DNA of 64,000 nt from Macrolepiota albuminosa (lineage: Eukaryota > Basidiomycota > Agaricomycetes > Agaricales > Agaricaceae): positions 372,001 to 436,000 of the forward strand of contig JAMWFC010000086.1 of NCBI GenBank assembly GCA_027475525.1. The letters run 5' to 3'. The position numbers were made by a program, and so were the translations under genes. Numbering within the stretch: position 1 is the stretch's first letter; each line of letters opens with the position of its first letter. Of this stretch, positions 12,601 to 23,527 are shown piece after piece. The notes under the pieces were generated by a model that was not told the DNA's origin, ran no database searches, and saw nothing but the letters and a program-made list of their open reading frames with translations.

Positions 12601-13590
12601 ATGCAGAGGTTCAAGATGTTTTCAACATCGCTTGCGGACGGGTGACTGGCATCTACACCAGAGTAAATGGTAATTATAACCTGCATTTGACTTAGTAGTA
12701 GTAGTCAAGGTAGCAACCTTTTACTCACAGATGCGGCTTCACGTTGAACAGGAAGAGATTTGTCGGTGATACAGTTCCTCATCTGTTTCAAGATATCTTT
12801 CAGAGCTGATTCCGTCACAGCCCGCTTCGCAGTCGCTAGAGACTTTCGTAAAGCAACTAATGCATGAAATCGAAGGATCGATGACTTGGAGAAGATCAAG
12901 TAATTTGCAACATTAAAGAACGTCCGCTAGAGAACATACCTGAGAATTCTTGACAGTCCTCTGCACAATTGAGTGGATCTCTGCCATGAATGACATGTAC
13001 TATTCTTTTCTGTTTGCCACAAAATCTCTGCCAAGTCGTCGAAAGCTCACCTGTGAGCCAAAGGCAGCCATTATCTCACCGATGGATGAAAAAGCTGCGC
13101 TGCGAGAGTTCAACGAAATTCGGATCGCTGAAGGCTTGAAACATACATCTTGATTGTTTCCTTGTCTGCTGCCTTAAAATCCCCGACTACTTTCATGAAT
13201 GCCTGCAGGGTATCGAACAACGTCCTCGTTTCTCCGCGAGTGTATAAAGTGACCAGACATCGACCGGCGATGTTCCTCAATGCACGACCCGGCGCTGGAT
13301 ACGGCTCCGGTGCCGTGACGATCTTCACCAAGGTGCTCTCTAGTTTCGCTTGCACCGTTTTCAAATGTTGCTGATCCGCTATATGAGTGCCTGAACGTAG
13401 TCTCGTCCCGTCAACTACTCACAGGTATAGCGGCAGCCAACTTCTTTTCAAGAGAAGAAAGCCATTGAAAAACGTAGAGTTCTCCGTTATCTCCTGAAAT
13501 TTCGGACTATGACACGCTCAACAATCGCCAGATCGACAGAAAGGGCTGGCATACCTCCACAATGTCCTCGATCAATACCGGCTCACTCAT
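6607..13590 (-). CDS. laa1: HEAT-repeat AP-1/clathrin accessory protein (HEATR5/Laa1 type)
   Basis: Very large multi-exon gene. Exon 1 encodes MSEPVLIEDIVE (start 13590), followed by a 48-nt intron and a run of short exons. The translated pieces line up along their length with the HEATR5B/Laa1 family: N-terminal region around LYVFQWLSSLEKKL and PGRALRNIAGRCLVTLYTRG; INAAWTLRCFCY; the GPNFVRPHLPQLLVLWRNALP block; the ANINATIGLL/ALGAIYSHVGG-like central repeats near 9.1-10.6 kb; and a C-terminal TSPAAFKDAAAKL block ending at 6607. In yeasts Laa1 helps AP-1 and clathrin adaptors act in trafficking between the trans-Golgi and endosomes, and the same is inferred here. An acidic/Ser spacer (KKDEDDNDAG) lies near 12,470. 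The size, about 1,950 residues after removing some 20 introns, fits the family. A 77-bp duplication at 7708-7861 inserts extra codons in a late exon and is probably artefactual. Confidence 0.9.
7708..7861. repeat. 77-bp perfect tandem duplication (2 of 19)
   Basis: Two identical copies, 7708-7784 and 7785-7861, inside a late exon of the Laa1 gene. It adds 77 bp (not a multiple of three) and so shifts the frame in that exon. Confidence 0.97.
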
Positions 13591-15292
13591 CACTTCTGTG
13601 GGTCACTCTCCACGAGCTCGAGCTTCAAAGATTCCACGAACGTTGAATCACGTCCTTGAAGCGAATGTGCACACTAAGGAGTGGGTTATACCAGTAAAGA
13701 AATGATTGGTCACGTGACATGTAATCAAAAATGTATCATCACAACACCATGAGAACGGGTATCAGGATGTCGCATCAACGCGGCTCCTCGTCTCTAGATG
13801 TCCAGAAACCCATCTCTACAAAGATATGGGCCAAGAGGTAGGCCACGATGAGATTGCTCATATCGCATTATCGAAGTCATCAGGCGCCTGTATTATGATT
13901 GTAGGAATGTTGTGAACATAATCAAATAAAGAATAGGATGTGCGAACGGGTAGACAAGTTAGCTCTTGAAATTCGACTCAGTGTAGGATCATATGTTGTT
14001 CCACAAGGTGTTCTGAGAGTGCACATGCTCTACAAATGACCAAAGAATCTCGTGCTGGAATATATAGTACATGTAGTGGAAGCGATGTCATTTAATAGTT
14101 TGATGTCTCCTGCATATATTACGGTGATTCACTCCAAAAATACCAGACACTCTTACCCGAAGCACCAGATTTTGGGAGGTTCTTGAACTATACATTCAGA
14201 ATCGCTTGTTGCACAAAGCATCGTAACAAAACAGGACTATAGACTGCTTTTTGAGGGTTTCCAGGGGAGTCGGTATGTTTAGAAACTGTCTCCTGTTCAG
14301 TGTAGTTCGTATGCGTGCATTTATACAGTACGGGCAGCAGTTTGTGCAACACATAGGTGGTTCATGAATGTCTCTCGGAAGGGATGGAATCCCGATGTTG
14401 TTCGCGGACACGCATTTCGTTGAACTTCCTGCGTCCATTCTCCAATATCGTCCAAAAACGCTACAACCGCTTTGTCGTTCAGTGGGTTGCTCCTAGCTGA
14501 GTTCACATGGTCACAAACCAAGTCCATCGCTCCCTTCGCCGTTTCAACAAAGAGGAGACGAAGAAGACCTAAATGAATCTCGATGAAGTCACGCTGCCCT
14601 CGGAAACATCGCGGATTCTTGGGATTGGGAGAGATTTCGGTCAAGAAAGTCCATCCAGTTTCTAGCCCAAACGGACAGGATAAGGTTACAAAAAGTATCA
14701 TGCTCCATGGTGCCCATGACAAGTTGAAGATTATGTCTTGCAATTTTTGACATTCGGCGAGGAAATGGTTTCCGCTCGATGTATATCTTGACAATAAAGT
14801 ATCTGACATTTATAACGCGTCGGTCACACAAATTTAGCCAGAAAACATGAATATCTGGAGAAAAATATACTTCAAGTCCAGGAAGTAAATGCAGACCATG
14901 TCTGTATTTGAAGACCAAATGTGTCAGTGCGCGTCATACTTGACCCTTGTCTTCACAGATCCCCTAGATTAGCCTACGTTGACCTGTAATCGTTGCGACA
15001 AAAAGAAAAATGGGATCGGATTGTTCCGATCCTGCTTCTGATCATGGGAGATAAGATTGAGATTGTCACTTACACGCGTCGAGACCTTTACCGACAAGCA
15101 TAAGACTGAAATTTAGTAAATTAAGAAATACCAATGTCATTCACAATTCTATTGACCGTGTACATGTATCATATTGAAAAAAGACACTGCAGTAAGTCTA
15201 CAGTGACGCGTTTGTTTGTCAATGTATATAATAGACACATGTATTCGACACAACTCAGTTGGATGTTCTGCAAGAGTTCTCTACAGATTGCG
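13591..15292. other. Upstream region of Laa1; one unassigned ORF
   Basis: About 1.7 kb between the Laa1 start and the right repeat arm. It should contain the Laa1 promoter. The only longer frame is complement 14,321-14,809 (162 codons). That peptide has no domain I recognise, though a stretch such as LVCDHVNSARSNPLNDKAV looks protein-like; it could be a fragment of a lost gene. Confidence 0.4.
14321..14809 (-). CDS. Unrecognised 162-codon ORF
   Basis: Open frame starting MSDTLLSRYTSSGN. There is no signal peptide, one weakly hydrophobic stretch (WAPWSMILFVTL), no intron needed, and no family I recognise. It lies alone in the 1.7 kb space between the Laa1 gene and the inverted-repeat arm. It may be a chance frame or a gene remnant. 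Confidence 0.2.
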   Translation of the reverse strand: MSDTLLSRYTSSGNHFLAECQKLQDIIFNLSWAPWSMILFVTLSCPFGLETGWTFLTEISPNPKNPRCFRGQRDFIEIHLGLLRLLFVETAKGAMDLVCDHVNSARSNPLNDKAVVAFLDDIGEWTQEVQRNACPRTTSGFHPFRETFMNHLCVAQTAARTV

Positions 15293-17890
15293 ATTGATTT
15301 CCTTCATCTTTTATCGACCTCCTTTTTTGCACGTCACAACGCTACCGAGTGCTACTACCTCGCCATCTCGAGTTTAGAGTATAAAAGTATGATGACCGGT
15401 AATGGGGCTGTCCGATCACAGGCGAGACATGGACAGAATAGAATTTCACATAAGCCATAGCGTAGTGGAGTGCTTTTGACCACCTAGTTCTTCCTGATGT
15501 TCTCTGACAAACTATCGTTTATCATTACGTACTTCCTCCAGACGACGGCGTTTGGTATGATGGAAACTTTGTCCTCTGTACCTGTGCTGACACAACTTTA
15601 GGCATCAATATAATCTCATTCTGTTACTGTATCTCGACGCTCACCCTGTTCGCTGGAAGACTGCGACCGATCAAAGATATTCCCTGGTGGATGGTGTCCG
15701 TTGCCCTTTCCATGTTTTCCATCTCTGCTGCAGATGCAATAATAGAATTGCACTTTCGCGTAGCACTTTTTTACCAGGAAGATCCAAAGGCCTCTCTCGA
15801 TTTCGAAGGAAACTTCCAATGGTGGAGTGACGCATCTTTTTGTTTATATGTGGTGCAGACTTGGCTCGGTGACTCAGTATTAGTGCGTTCTGATGGGTGC
15901 TTCTTCGCATTCTGAATTCATGTCCTCCAAGATATACCGCTGTTTTATGGCATGGAACAAAAAATTTCGAGTGATTGTGTTCTCTGTACTGACGTCTTTA
16001 GTGGGTTTAGGTGCGTCTCCGAGTTCGTCTTCCCACAAATATTTGATTTATCTTGCGTAGCAGTCGGCATTGCAGCGACCGTCATTGGATCAGGAGCTAC
16101 AACCCTCAGTAACAGAGAAAAAAACTTGACTCCTCTCATCATCACCTTCTACGCTATGGCGATGAGCACAAATTGTATCACATCCACTTTGATTGTTTCT
16201 CGAATATGGAATGTTAGAAGAGGATCTTCACGTTATCGCTCTTTCATACTCCCACAACAGGACCGGCTCTCAAGAGCCATTCGCGTCACTATCGAAGCTG
16301 GACTGATTTACACAATATCTCTCATAGCGCTCCTCATTGTCTACTTGACTCACCACAACAGTCAATTTGGTGTACAACGTATAGTAAGTTTTTCCCCTTG
16401 TCCAATATCGAAATCTTACATAATTCCATATGAAGCTGATTCAAATTATTGTAAGTCCCCGCCTTCGTCGACGGAATGCAGCCTAATTTGAAGATAGGCG
16501 ATAACATTCAACCTCATCATTGTACACAGTGAACGAGGGTCCGATAGCACCCATGATTCGGCCTCTTTTAGAAGATTTTCTCAAACGCCGATGGTGATCA
16601 CCAAAGACGTCGTAGTAACACGTGATCCTCCGGCCCTCGAGGATTCTATTCCAAGTCATGAGAATGCTCAAAATTCTGCGGAACAACGCAAATCAGACTT
16701 TGAATGACCACATATGACACAGACTTTGCACGTTCTCCAAAACTTATTTATACAGATATACCTAGCCCTCCTTGACCAATGTCTGTTGAGAAGATACTTG
16801 TATTGTAGCCGTAGCAGTTGTATGATATAGATTGTGTATTATAGAGAAGCTCAAGTTTAAAAGTGTCTCTGTAGCCATTCATCAATTGAGCTAGAGGGAG
16901 AACTGACTTCTATATAATGAGTGTTGACTTCCTCAACCAACCATGTACATGCTTTCAAGGGATGTCATGGGACCTCCTCATATGTGAGTATTAGAGAGGG
17001 ATTGTGGGGTGTGTCAGGGACACATAATCCATCACCACCACTACAGAGGGAAAAACACAAAAATAAAAGGATTGGATAGGGAGTTTGGGGGGGCATTTCA
17101 GTCACTGGGCAACCATTATATCTCATAAGTTAGACCCCACTAATTCCAATAAGCAGTTGATTCACATCTTACAGTGAGTCTTATTGTTCAGCACATCTAT
17201 TTTCTTTCTCCATCACATGGTGGAATTAGTCTTTAGATAATTAACAATTGGTCTTGTAAGATAAATCCTAAACTTGGATTAGATAAAAACCCATTGAGAA
17301 CTGAATATCTTGATATCAAAACTCCATGCCCTTTGTTGAGAGTTATTACATTTGAGAAATACTATCTTTCATGATAATCTAAAGTCAATGATAAAGAATT
17401 AATTGGAATGACTATGCAGAGAGAAACAATTACTTGCAGTGCCTCCAAGAAAGATACCTCATTCTTCGAGGAAATTTGTTTCTCTGATCATAGTTTGTGC
17501 AAACATCCTTCGGACTCTGATACGAGAGTTAAGCCTGTGTGACACATGGTCATCATAATGGAAAAATCATGATAGAGAAATACAAGATTGACATACGTTA
17601 CCAGCATTGAATTGAAATATACTAAAATGAAAAGTGAGTAATTGTAACAAGAAAAACTTCCTACACAGACTTCTTGCATTGATCAGGAGAAAAACTTGGT
17701 AGCACTCATTAGTATCAGAGTAATGTTTACTATGAAGACATACAACTATAAACAAGATCTCCAGCAAGAAAATACTATTATAGGTGAGTATCTGAAATAA
17801 TTCAGTAACTTTGCATTAATATTACTTACACTCAGGAGTGTACCAATTGCAATAATGCTTGTCACTAGTCCAATGCTCATACTATTAAAT
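15293..17890. repeat. Right arm of the long inverted repeat
   Basis: Reverse-complement copy of bases 1-2680. The inner edge near 15,293 is sharp. Towards 17,890 the match to the left end of the window is still recognisable, so the true repeat may extend further on the left side outside the window. The spacer between arms is about 12.6 kb and carries the tRNA, monooxygenase and Laa1 genes. Confidence 0.92.
15497..16707 (+). CDS. Seven-helix fungal membrane protein, right copy
   Basis: Twin of the gene at 1270-2479. Proposed exons: 15,497-15,554; 15,602-15,882; 15,932-16,010; 16,061-16,383; 16,436-16,450; 16,498-16,707 (966 nt, about 321 residues), with introns of 47-52 nt, all GT-AG. The protein starts MFSDKLSF and has an IPWWM motif entering a helix. 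IYRCFMAWNKNF marks the second-helix/loop signature of this fungal family. It then has SRIWNVRRGSSRYRS and IEAGLIYTISLIALL. A 15-nt micro-exon encoding LIQII joins to AITFNLIIVHSERG, restoring the family's last helix, and a 50-residue polar tail ends in RKSDFE. Function is unknown; it is predicted to sit in a cell membrane. A different acceptor 15 nt downstream for exon 4 (16,076) would also keep frame and matches the only workable acceptor in the left copy. Confidence 0.78.
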
Positions 17891-18779
17891 CAATGGATAA
17901 GCAAACCATGACACAGAAATTAATTATCTTGCCTAAAGACAACTAGACGATTTATTGCATTTTGTGATCTGAAAGCAAATCAACTTCTCTGAAGAAAAAG
18001 CAAGGATCATAATACAACCCACCTTGTAAATCCAGTGTGCATGTTTCTTAGAAGATAGACAAGAGATGCACTAATAGACAAGTCACAGGTAATGGACATA
18101 GTCAGATAGACTGGTAATAAAGCCTGTCTCCAACCCAAGTCAGAACTGGGCAACACTTCTAGAGTCATTTATATTCATACACGTGTGAGTGGCATAAATA
18201 TGACAATGTCATATATATGGTTATACCTGTTGTACCTGAGTTCAAGTTGTGCTAATTGACAAAATGACACATACAATAATAAGACAAGCACTAGAAGACA
18301 ATAAGCCACATCAGAATCAGAAATTCCTGGAATAATACAAAGTCATCCTGACATTGTCCAACACCTAGACAGTTTATTAGTAAAGGTATGAGAAACAGCT
18401 TGAATGCATACTTACCATATTGCACAAGAGATGTGATAATCTACAAAGATGATTGATGCTTGAAGTGTACAGAAGTATGATTAAATAGTGCATACTATGA
18501 ACACAACAAGTGGTTTTTGCCATAGATATCCACGACTGACTATAGATGATTGAGTATGGGGTGCAATGTAAAATGAGGCCATGACACTTGCGACGATATA
18601 TTCTCCATGTAAAAAAGCTGACAAAATTGATGGTGGCTTCAGACAGAACAATTGTTACTTGAAAATATCAGCACACCTCTGAACTGCTGATGGCACAAAT
18701 ATCTTTATTATCATCTTAATAAGGACTATGGATAGAAGAAAATAAGTAATGACGCACTGTGATTGTGTAAAAAATCTGA
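17891..18779. other. AT-rich stretch, nothing recognised
   Basis: Roughly 900 bp outside the right arm with many stops in all frames. No gene or repeat identified. Confidence 0.5.
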
Positions 18780-19420
18780 CAACTGCATCAACAACTACAA
18801 GACTGAACATCTAAGTGAAATATGGTACATACTGTACTTTGCCTGAAAGAAGGAAGGTCAATGTCACAAATAATTGATGATATCAGGACTGACAAATCAA
18901 AATCAAGCATGTTGAGTGTGTTTTCAGGTATCTTGTCAATAACAAAGACATTATGCATTGCATATGACACGAGAGCCATCTGTGCACATTCCAGTATGCT
19001 TGCAAAACTTGAATTTCTGATCCATAGATAAAACACCATCCTCTATTACTCACACAAGTATGAAAACCTGTAGACGAATGAGTTGGAGGCAATAGATCAA
19101 GAACATCTGTAGAGTCTAGACTCACTGTTCCTCTTAACATCCAATGATCACTGGAATACATCCGGAAGTAATACACAGTTTGTGAGAATGTAATTCCCAA
19201 AAGCCTAAGTAAAAAGGCATGAATACAAAAAAGCATTGAAAGAGATAAGGACAATGCTCATACATCAAGTCAATTATCAAGGCTAGATTGAGAGAGATCA
19301 GAAACTTAGGGCTCATTGTTTGAATTACACGCTTACCCAGAAGGATCGGTTCAAACGCTGCTGACGCACTAGACATTGCCGTCCGAGACAGATTGGTTTC
19401 TAACTTAAGGAAACCGAAAG
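18780..19420 (-). pseudogene. Possible remnant of another seven-helix membrane gene
   Basis: On the minus strand, a start MSSASAAFEPILLG near 19,375 is followed by an intron-sized gap and then LLGITFSQTVYYFRMY SSDHWMLRGT. This resembles the first two helices of DUF6534-type fungal membrane proteins (Q..YY.R.Y..D...L). The splice phase between the two pieces does not fit cleanly. Downstream, after an intron-like GTGAGT, only weakly similar hydrophobic text follows. I read this as a decayed or partial relative; it could also be a functional gene whose exons I have mis-set. Confidence 0.35.
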
Positions 19421-22408
19421 AATCAAGGAGTGAGGGAAATGCCACGCGTCGTGCTTTGATTGGCTTTTTCTTGAAGATGGCGGTGTTGGAGAGACTTTAG
19501 GGGGGGCGATAGAGAAGACACAGGAACATATGAAGATTAAAACCTGGCCTTTTATAACTATTCGGTTCTGCATCCACGGGCAGTAAAAAATGCAAATAAC
19601 TTGGAAGAGTTGGGAAAAGGAATATCCAAATAACCACTTGAAACATCTATTGATAGTACAAGTTACCAGAATTACATCAAAACTCCGATTTCCATCACGG
19701 ACCATCGGAATTGAGATAGAAATTAGGTATTTTGGGTTTTAGTTGCTTGAGATGTTTTCCTCCAGACAATGGCTCAGGGTTATTTCCATACACTTACGGG
19801 TCCTTGCGAGGAATCAGGGAACTATTTGTAGTGCAAATACCAGTTGGGTCGATGTGCTCTTGTTCCTCAATTCAAGCACAATCGGCACAGTACCGGGACG
19901 GTGAGATACAATGCATCATGCAACTACCCCTTGAAACGATAACAGGCGTTAAAAAAAGGAAAAAGTGTATACATACTATGGGTGATCTCGGGCGAGATAA
20001 TCATGATCTTGTCAAGACACGATGAAATCTTGACAAGCATCTTGAGAAGACATGTCCGTGTGTACCTTGATATTGGGCAAGACGTCGCATCCCTTGACCA
20101 TGTCAGGTCCATCTTTGACGTCCTTCACACCTTTGACGTCTTGGTCAAGATGTTGTTAAAAGATGGAGTGGACATTTGCTGGCTGAATGAATGAATGGGT
20201 TCTATCTTTGCTGCCGACAAGCCGCTTTGCAGGGCTAAGAGACGGGTAGAGCCTATCTCGTACACTACTCCAGGTGTTTCAAATGGTGCTCTATCTATGT
20301 GTGGGCTTGTATTGTAACTTTGCGCAGTATCTTTGTATTGGTTTTTGGTGGTGTATGTGTTGGGCTGAGTCACGTTACGTACTACCCCCCGGTAGGACAT
20401 GTGGATTGAGGGTTGGGAACTGGACTGTGTTGGTCTCTGGACCTAATTCGTTTCTTCTGTCCTGCCGGTGTGTCTGCGTACACGGGCTGTCTTGACCTCC
20501 AGTGGTGTGTGTTCCCATGTCCACCTTTTTCATGCCGTTTTGTGTTTCACCACGCTTCTCCTCTCCCAGCCCTTCTTCCTCCCTACTCCTCCTCTTCCAG
20601 CCTGTATACTGTCTCCCTGTCTCCTCCAATCCGCCTCACCATCTCTCCCCTTCTTTGCTCCCGTCGGCACTGTATTCTGTGCTCTACTTGTCCCCGTTTT
20701 CGTAAAGGCCCCGGTTTTTCCAGAAACTTCACCATTACCTCTAGCCTTTCCTTCGTGCCTAATAGTGATACGTCTGCCTCAAATCGAGGCAGACAAATAG
20801 TACAATAAGAGAGCTCCCAATATACCCAATTAATGCTGAAAATAGTAAGTGGACGTCGAAAACTGTAGACGCGGGGAGACTCACCTCGAAAAACCCCAAC
20901 AACGTGTAACTTGACGACCGAAACAGCCAGCAGCAGTAAGATCTCAAAGTTCGATCGGAGGAGAGGGCCGGCCAGGTGGCAGTTTTCGGCGGGGCTGGGA
21001 TTTCAAACAATCGGATTGGGGAGGGCGCGATCGAATTGGGGATGGGGTGTTATCGGAGATTGGGTCAGAGTTCGGGTCCTTGTCTGGAGCAGAGGTATCC
21101 TCAGTGAGCTCGCGAATGGAGGCCACGACGGAGCAGGGAGGCGAGAGGAGCGCGCCGTTCGATGGGCGGTGTCGCTCGAGAATCTGTGGGTTGAGCTAGA
21201 GGGGTTCTGAGCCGTACGACCAGACGACGAACGGGCCTCGAGGTACAAAGGGTATCCCCTGAGGCGTCGTCGGAGGACACGGTCTGAGACGATAACACGC
21301 AAGAGATGACGAGAAGGAGCGTAGCACGCGCGAAAAACTTGAAGCGAGTTCAAGAGATGAGAGTTCAGCACGAAGTCAGGTGACCACTACGATGGTCTCG
21401 AAACGCCGGACTCATAAGTCTGTGTTCCGGTGTGGCAGTGAGTTGCGCTAATTGATGGATCGAGTACGAAGTTGTAAGTGAGGAATGGCAAGTGTAGGTG
21501 TAGAAGTCGGATTAGGTAGGAAAAATGTGTGGAAGCGATGTAAGCGTAAGATATCGTCCGTCGTGACGTAATAGAAATTTGTAGACCAGTGACAGACAGA
21601 CACCAGTAAGAAAGAGCAGTCGTAGTATCGTCTCAAGGTAAGACGAGAGAATCCTCAGTTAACGATGTGTACGTGGGATGGAGTAGTTGATGGACCGGAA
21701 ACGTAGTCGAAAGAGTCGAAAGCGGAGGGTAAGGGTGAAGGTCGAAAAAGATAGCGAAATGTGTATATGCGTCGTGAACGGTTCTATCAGCAATCCCTCC
21801 CCCTCTACCACAACGAAAACGACGAAGTCAAAGAGCTGACAGTCAAGAGGTCAAGGTGCCGGTAAGCCGAAACGGAAGCAGAGATGCCGAGCCAATTGGT
21901 CAAATCCGAGAACAGAGTCAAGACAGAGAAGCAACAGACTCCTAAAACCAGTCACTCGAACGGCTTGAATTCGCTCGCCAACTAAATGCTTGATATGTAG
22001 AACTGTATCTAATCATATCTATCAAATATCAATAACCAAATAAACAAACCTAAGGTGAAAACTTGCTGTTGAGCAAGGCTCACATGTTATGTCAGTCGAT
22101 GAAATCAAAGTTTTCAAAACTGTTATGTCCCGTATATGTGGAGCATAAATAGAGAATCCTTAAGGTTATACTTGGTCTATTGGTCTTGAGCGCATAATCA
22201 GGGTATTTGTTCATTCTACGCTTGGTTCTTTGGTGCACCTGACCGGACAAAATTTTCCAAAGGGAAATATGTATTTGCACCCGGATTTTGACCTGATTTT
22301 GACTAGATTTCTCCACTTTTTGAGATGGAATTTTTCTCACGATGATTCTGGTATTTGTATAGCAGTATTTGTTTTGGCTGCTTATTTTCAGCTGTTGACT
22401 TCAGCTTG
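19421..22408. other. Non-coding or unrecognised, GC-rich middle
   Basis: No gene I can support. The part from about 20,500 to 21,300 is C- or G-rich with long open frames of low complexity on both strands (Ser/Pro-rich or Arg-rich). One minus-strand frame starting MASIRELTEDT at 21,126 could be a first exon. 21,700-22,400 holds short frames only. Confidence 0.4.
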
Positions 22409-22462
22409 TGCTTTCGGCTTGGGATTTCGGCTTGCAATTTCGGCTCATGATTTCGGCTCAGG
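22409..22462 (+). repeat. Short tandem repeat of ATTTCGGCTT-like units
   Basis: Four or so imperfect units of 14-15 bp sharing TTTCGGCTT/TTTCGGCTC in a row. Small minisatellite with no coding role seen. Confidence 0.75.
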
Positions 22463-23033
22463 CCTTTTTTGGAAGCTGAGGGCACAAGTGTTCTAGGAGT
22501 CGATGCAGCACGTCCATAGGAGAGTAACGTCCAGCTGCACTTCCGGTAATCATTCTAGTGGAGACTTTGTGGATGATGTCCACAACGGATGTACAAAATT
22601 GTAGCATGTGCAATGTGCTCCTGTAAACGCAAGCGCAATCTGGCCAAATAAGTTGGACATCAGAGAATCGACGCCGAGAAACGCTAAATTCATGTATACC
22701 GATACCTTGAGCAGCGAGATCACAGGTTTCTGATACAAAATTGATCATAGTCCTGGGGCGTTTGAGGGAAGCATGACAAATGACATTTGTTCTGGACGAC
22801 GAGATGACGGATGGTCGATATTGCATCGTGAGGCTAAAGATAGCCATCCCTTGAACCTGTCAAGTTACACATGACAAAATTGCATGCCATTGATAACAAT
22901 CCCCATTGTTTTCCAGAGAGAATAGCATATGTGTCAGCAAGCACCATTCTGTCTTCTGGTACCCCCAACAGTTACTATAATATATCGTGTATGACGTGTC
23001 ATTAATTCATTGTCAATCAGGTGAGGACCTATG
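22463..23033. other. Nothing recognised
   Basis: A 129-codon minus-strand frame (22,458-22,847) crosses this stretch but shows no recognisable domain. Confidence 0.4.
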
Positions 23034-23171
23034 CCATGGCCAGCTTACTCAGCGACCCCAACGCAGTGAAAGACCTGTTCACATACATCCACGCGACGGA
23101 ACGGTTCAAGAGATCTTATGGAGACCTTACCATAACGACAGAGGGTCATCGACATCCTTTGTACGTTAATT
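23034..23171 (+). CDS. Short ORF, possible gene fragment
   Basis: ATG in good context (GCCATGGCC) opens 45 codons beginning MASLLSDPNAVKDLFTY and including ERFKRSYGDL, ending in TAA. The composition looks protein-like rather than random, but no family is recognised and no following exon is evident. It may be the 5' end of a truncated gene. Confidence 0.25.
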
Positions 23172-23527
23172 AAGAGACAGATTTAAAGTCCGAAATCAAA
23201 GCTCGAAAGCAAACAAGAACGTGAGAACTTAATATCAAATCAAAAATTTGGGATCAAATTCAACAATTGAAGTTATTAGATAAAAGCACAGTTCTGATCG
23301 AAATTCAGCTCTTGAAAAACTTAATCAATTACTATAATTTTGTCCGGTGAGGTCCTTCATATGGTTCGAACCTCGTTGGCCTTTTTTTTTCTATCGGTAT
23401 TTGCTGATGTAATTTATTCTCCGGAAAGTCCAAACGCGTCCACGTTGAACGTCAAACATCAAACACAACTCATATTGTGTACCCATTGGTCAATGGTAAC
23501 AAAATCGGTGTCGATTCCTATCTGAAC
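23172..23527. other. AT-rich, nothing recognised
   Basis: About 350 bp downstream of the large minus-strand transposase-like gene. I looked for terminal inverted repeats matching the region upstream of that gene and found none. Confidence 0.4.

Noticed and set aside
20413..20808. 131-codon Ser/Pro/Cys-rich plus-strand frame
   Set aside because: Pyrimidine-rich low-complexity DNA gives overlapping open frames in all three plus frames; no protein features.
22458..22847. 129-codon minus-strand frame
   Set aside because: No recognisable domain, no partner exons, and the composition looks random.
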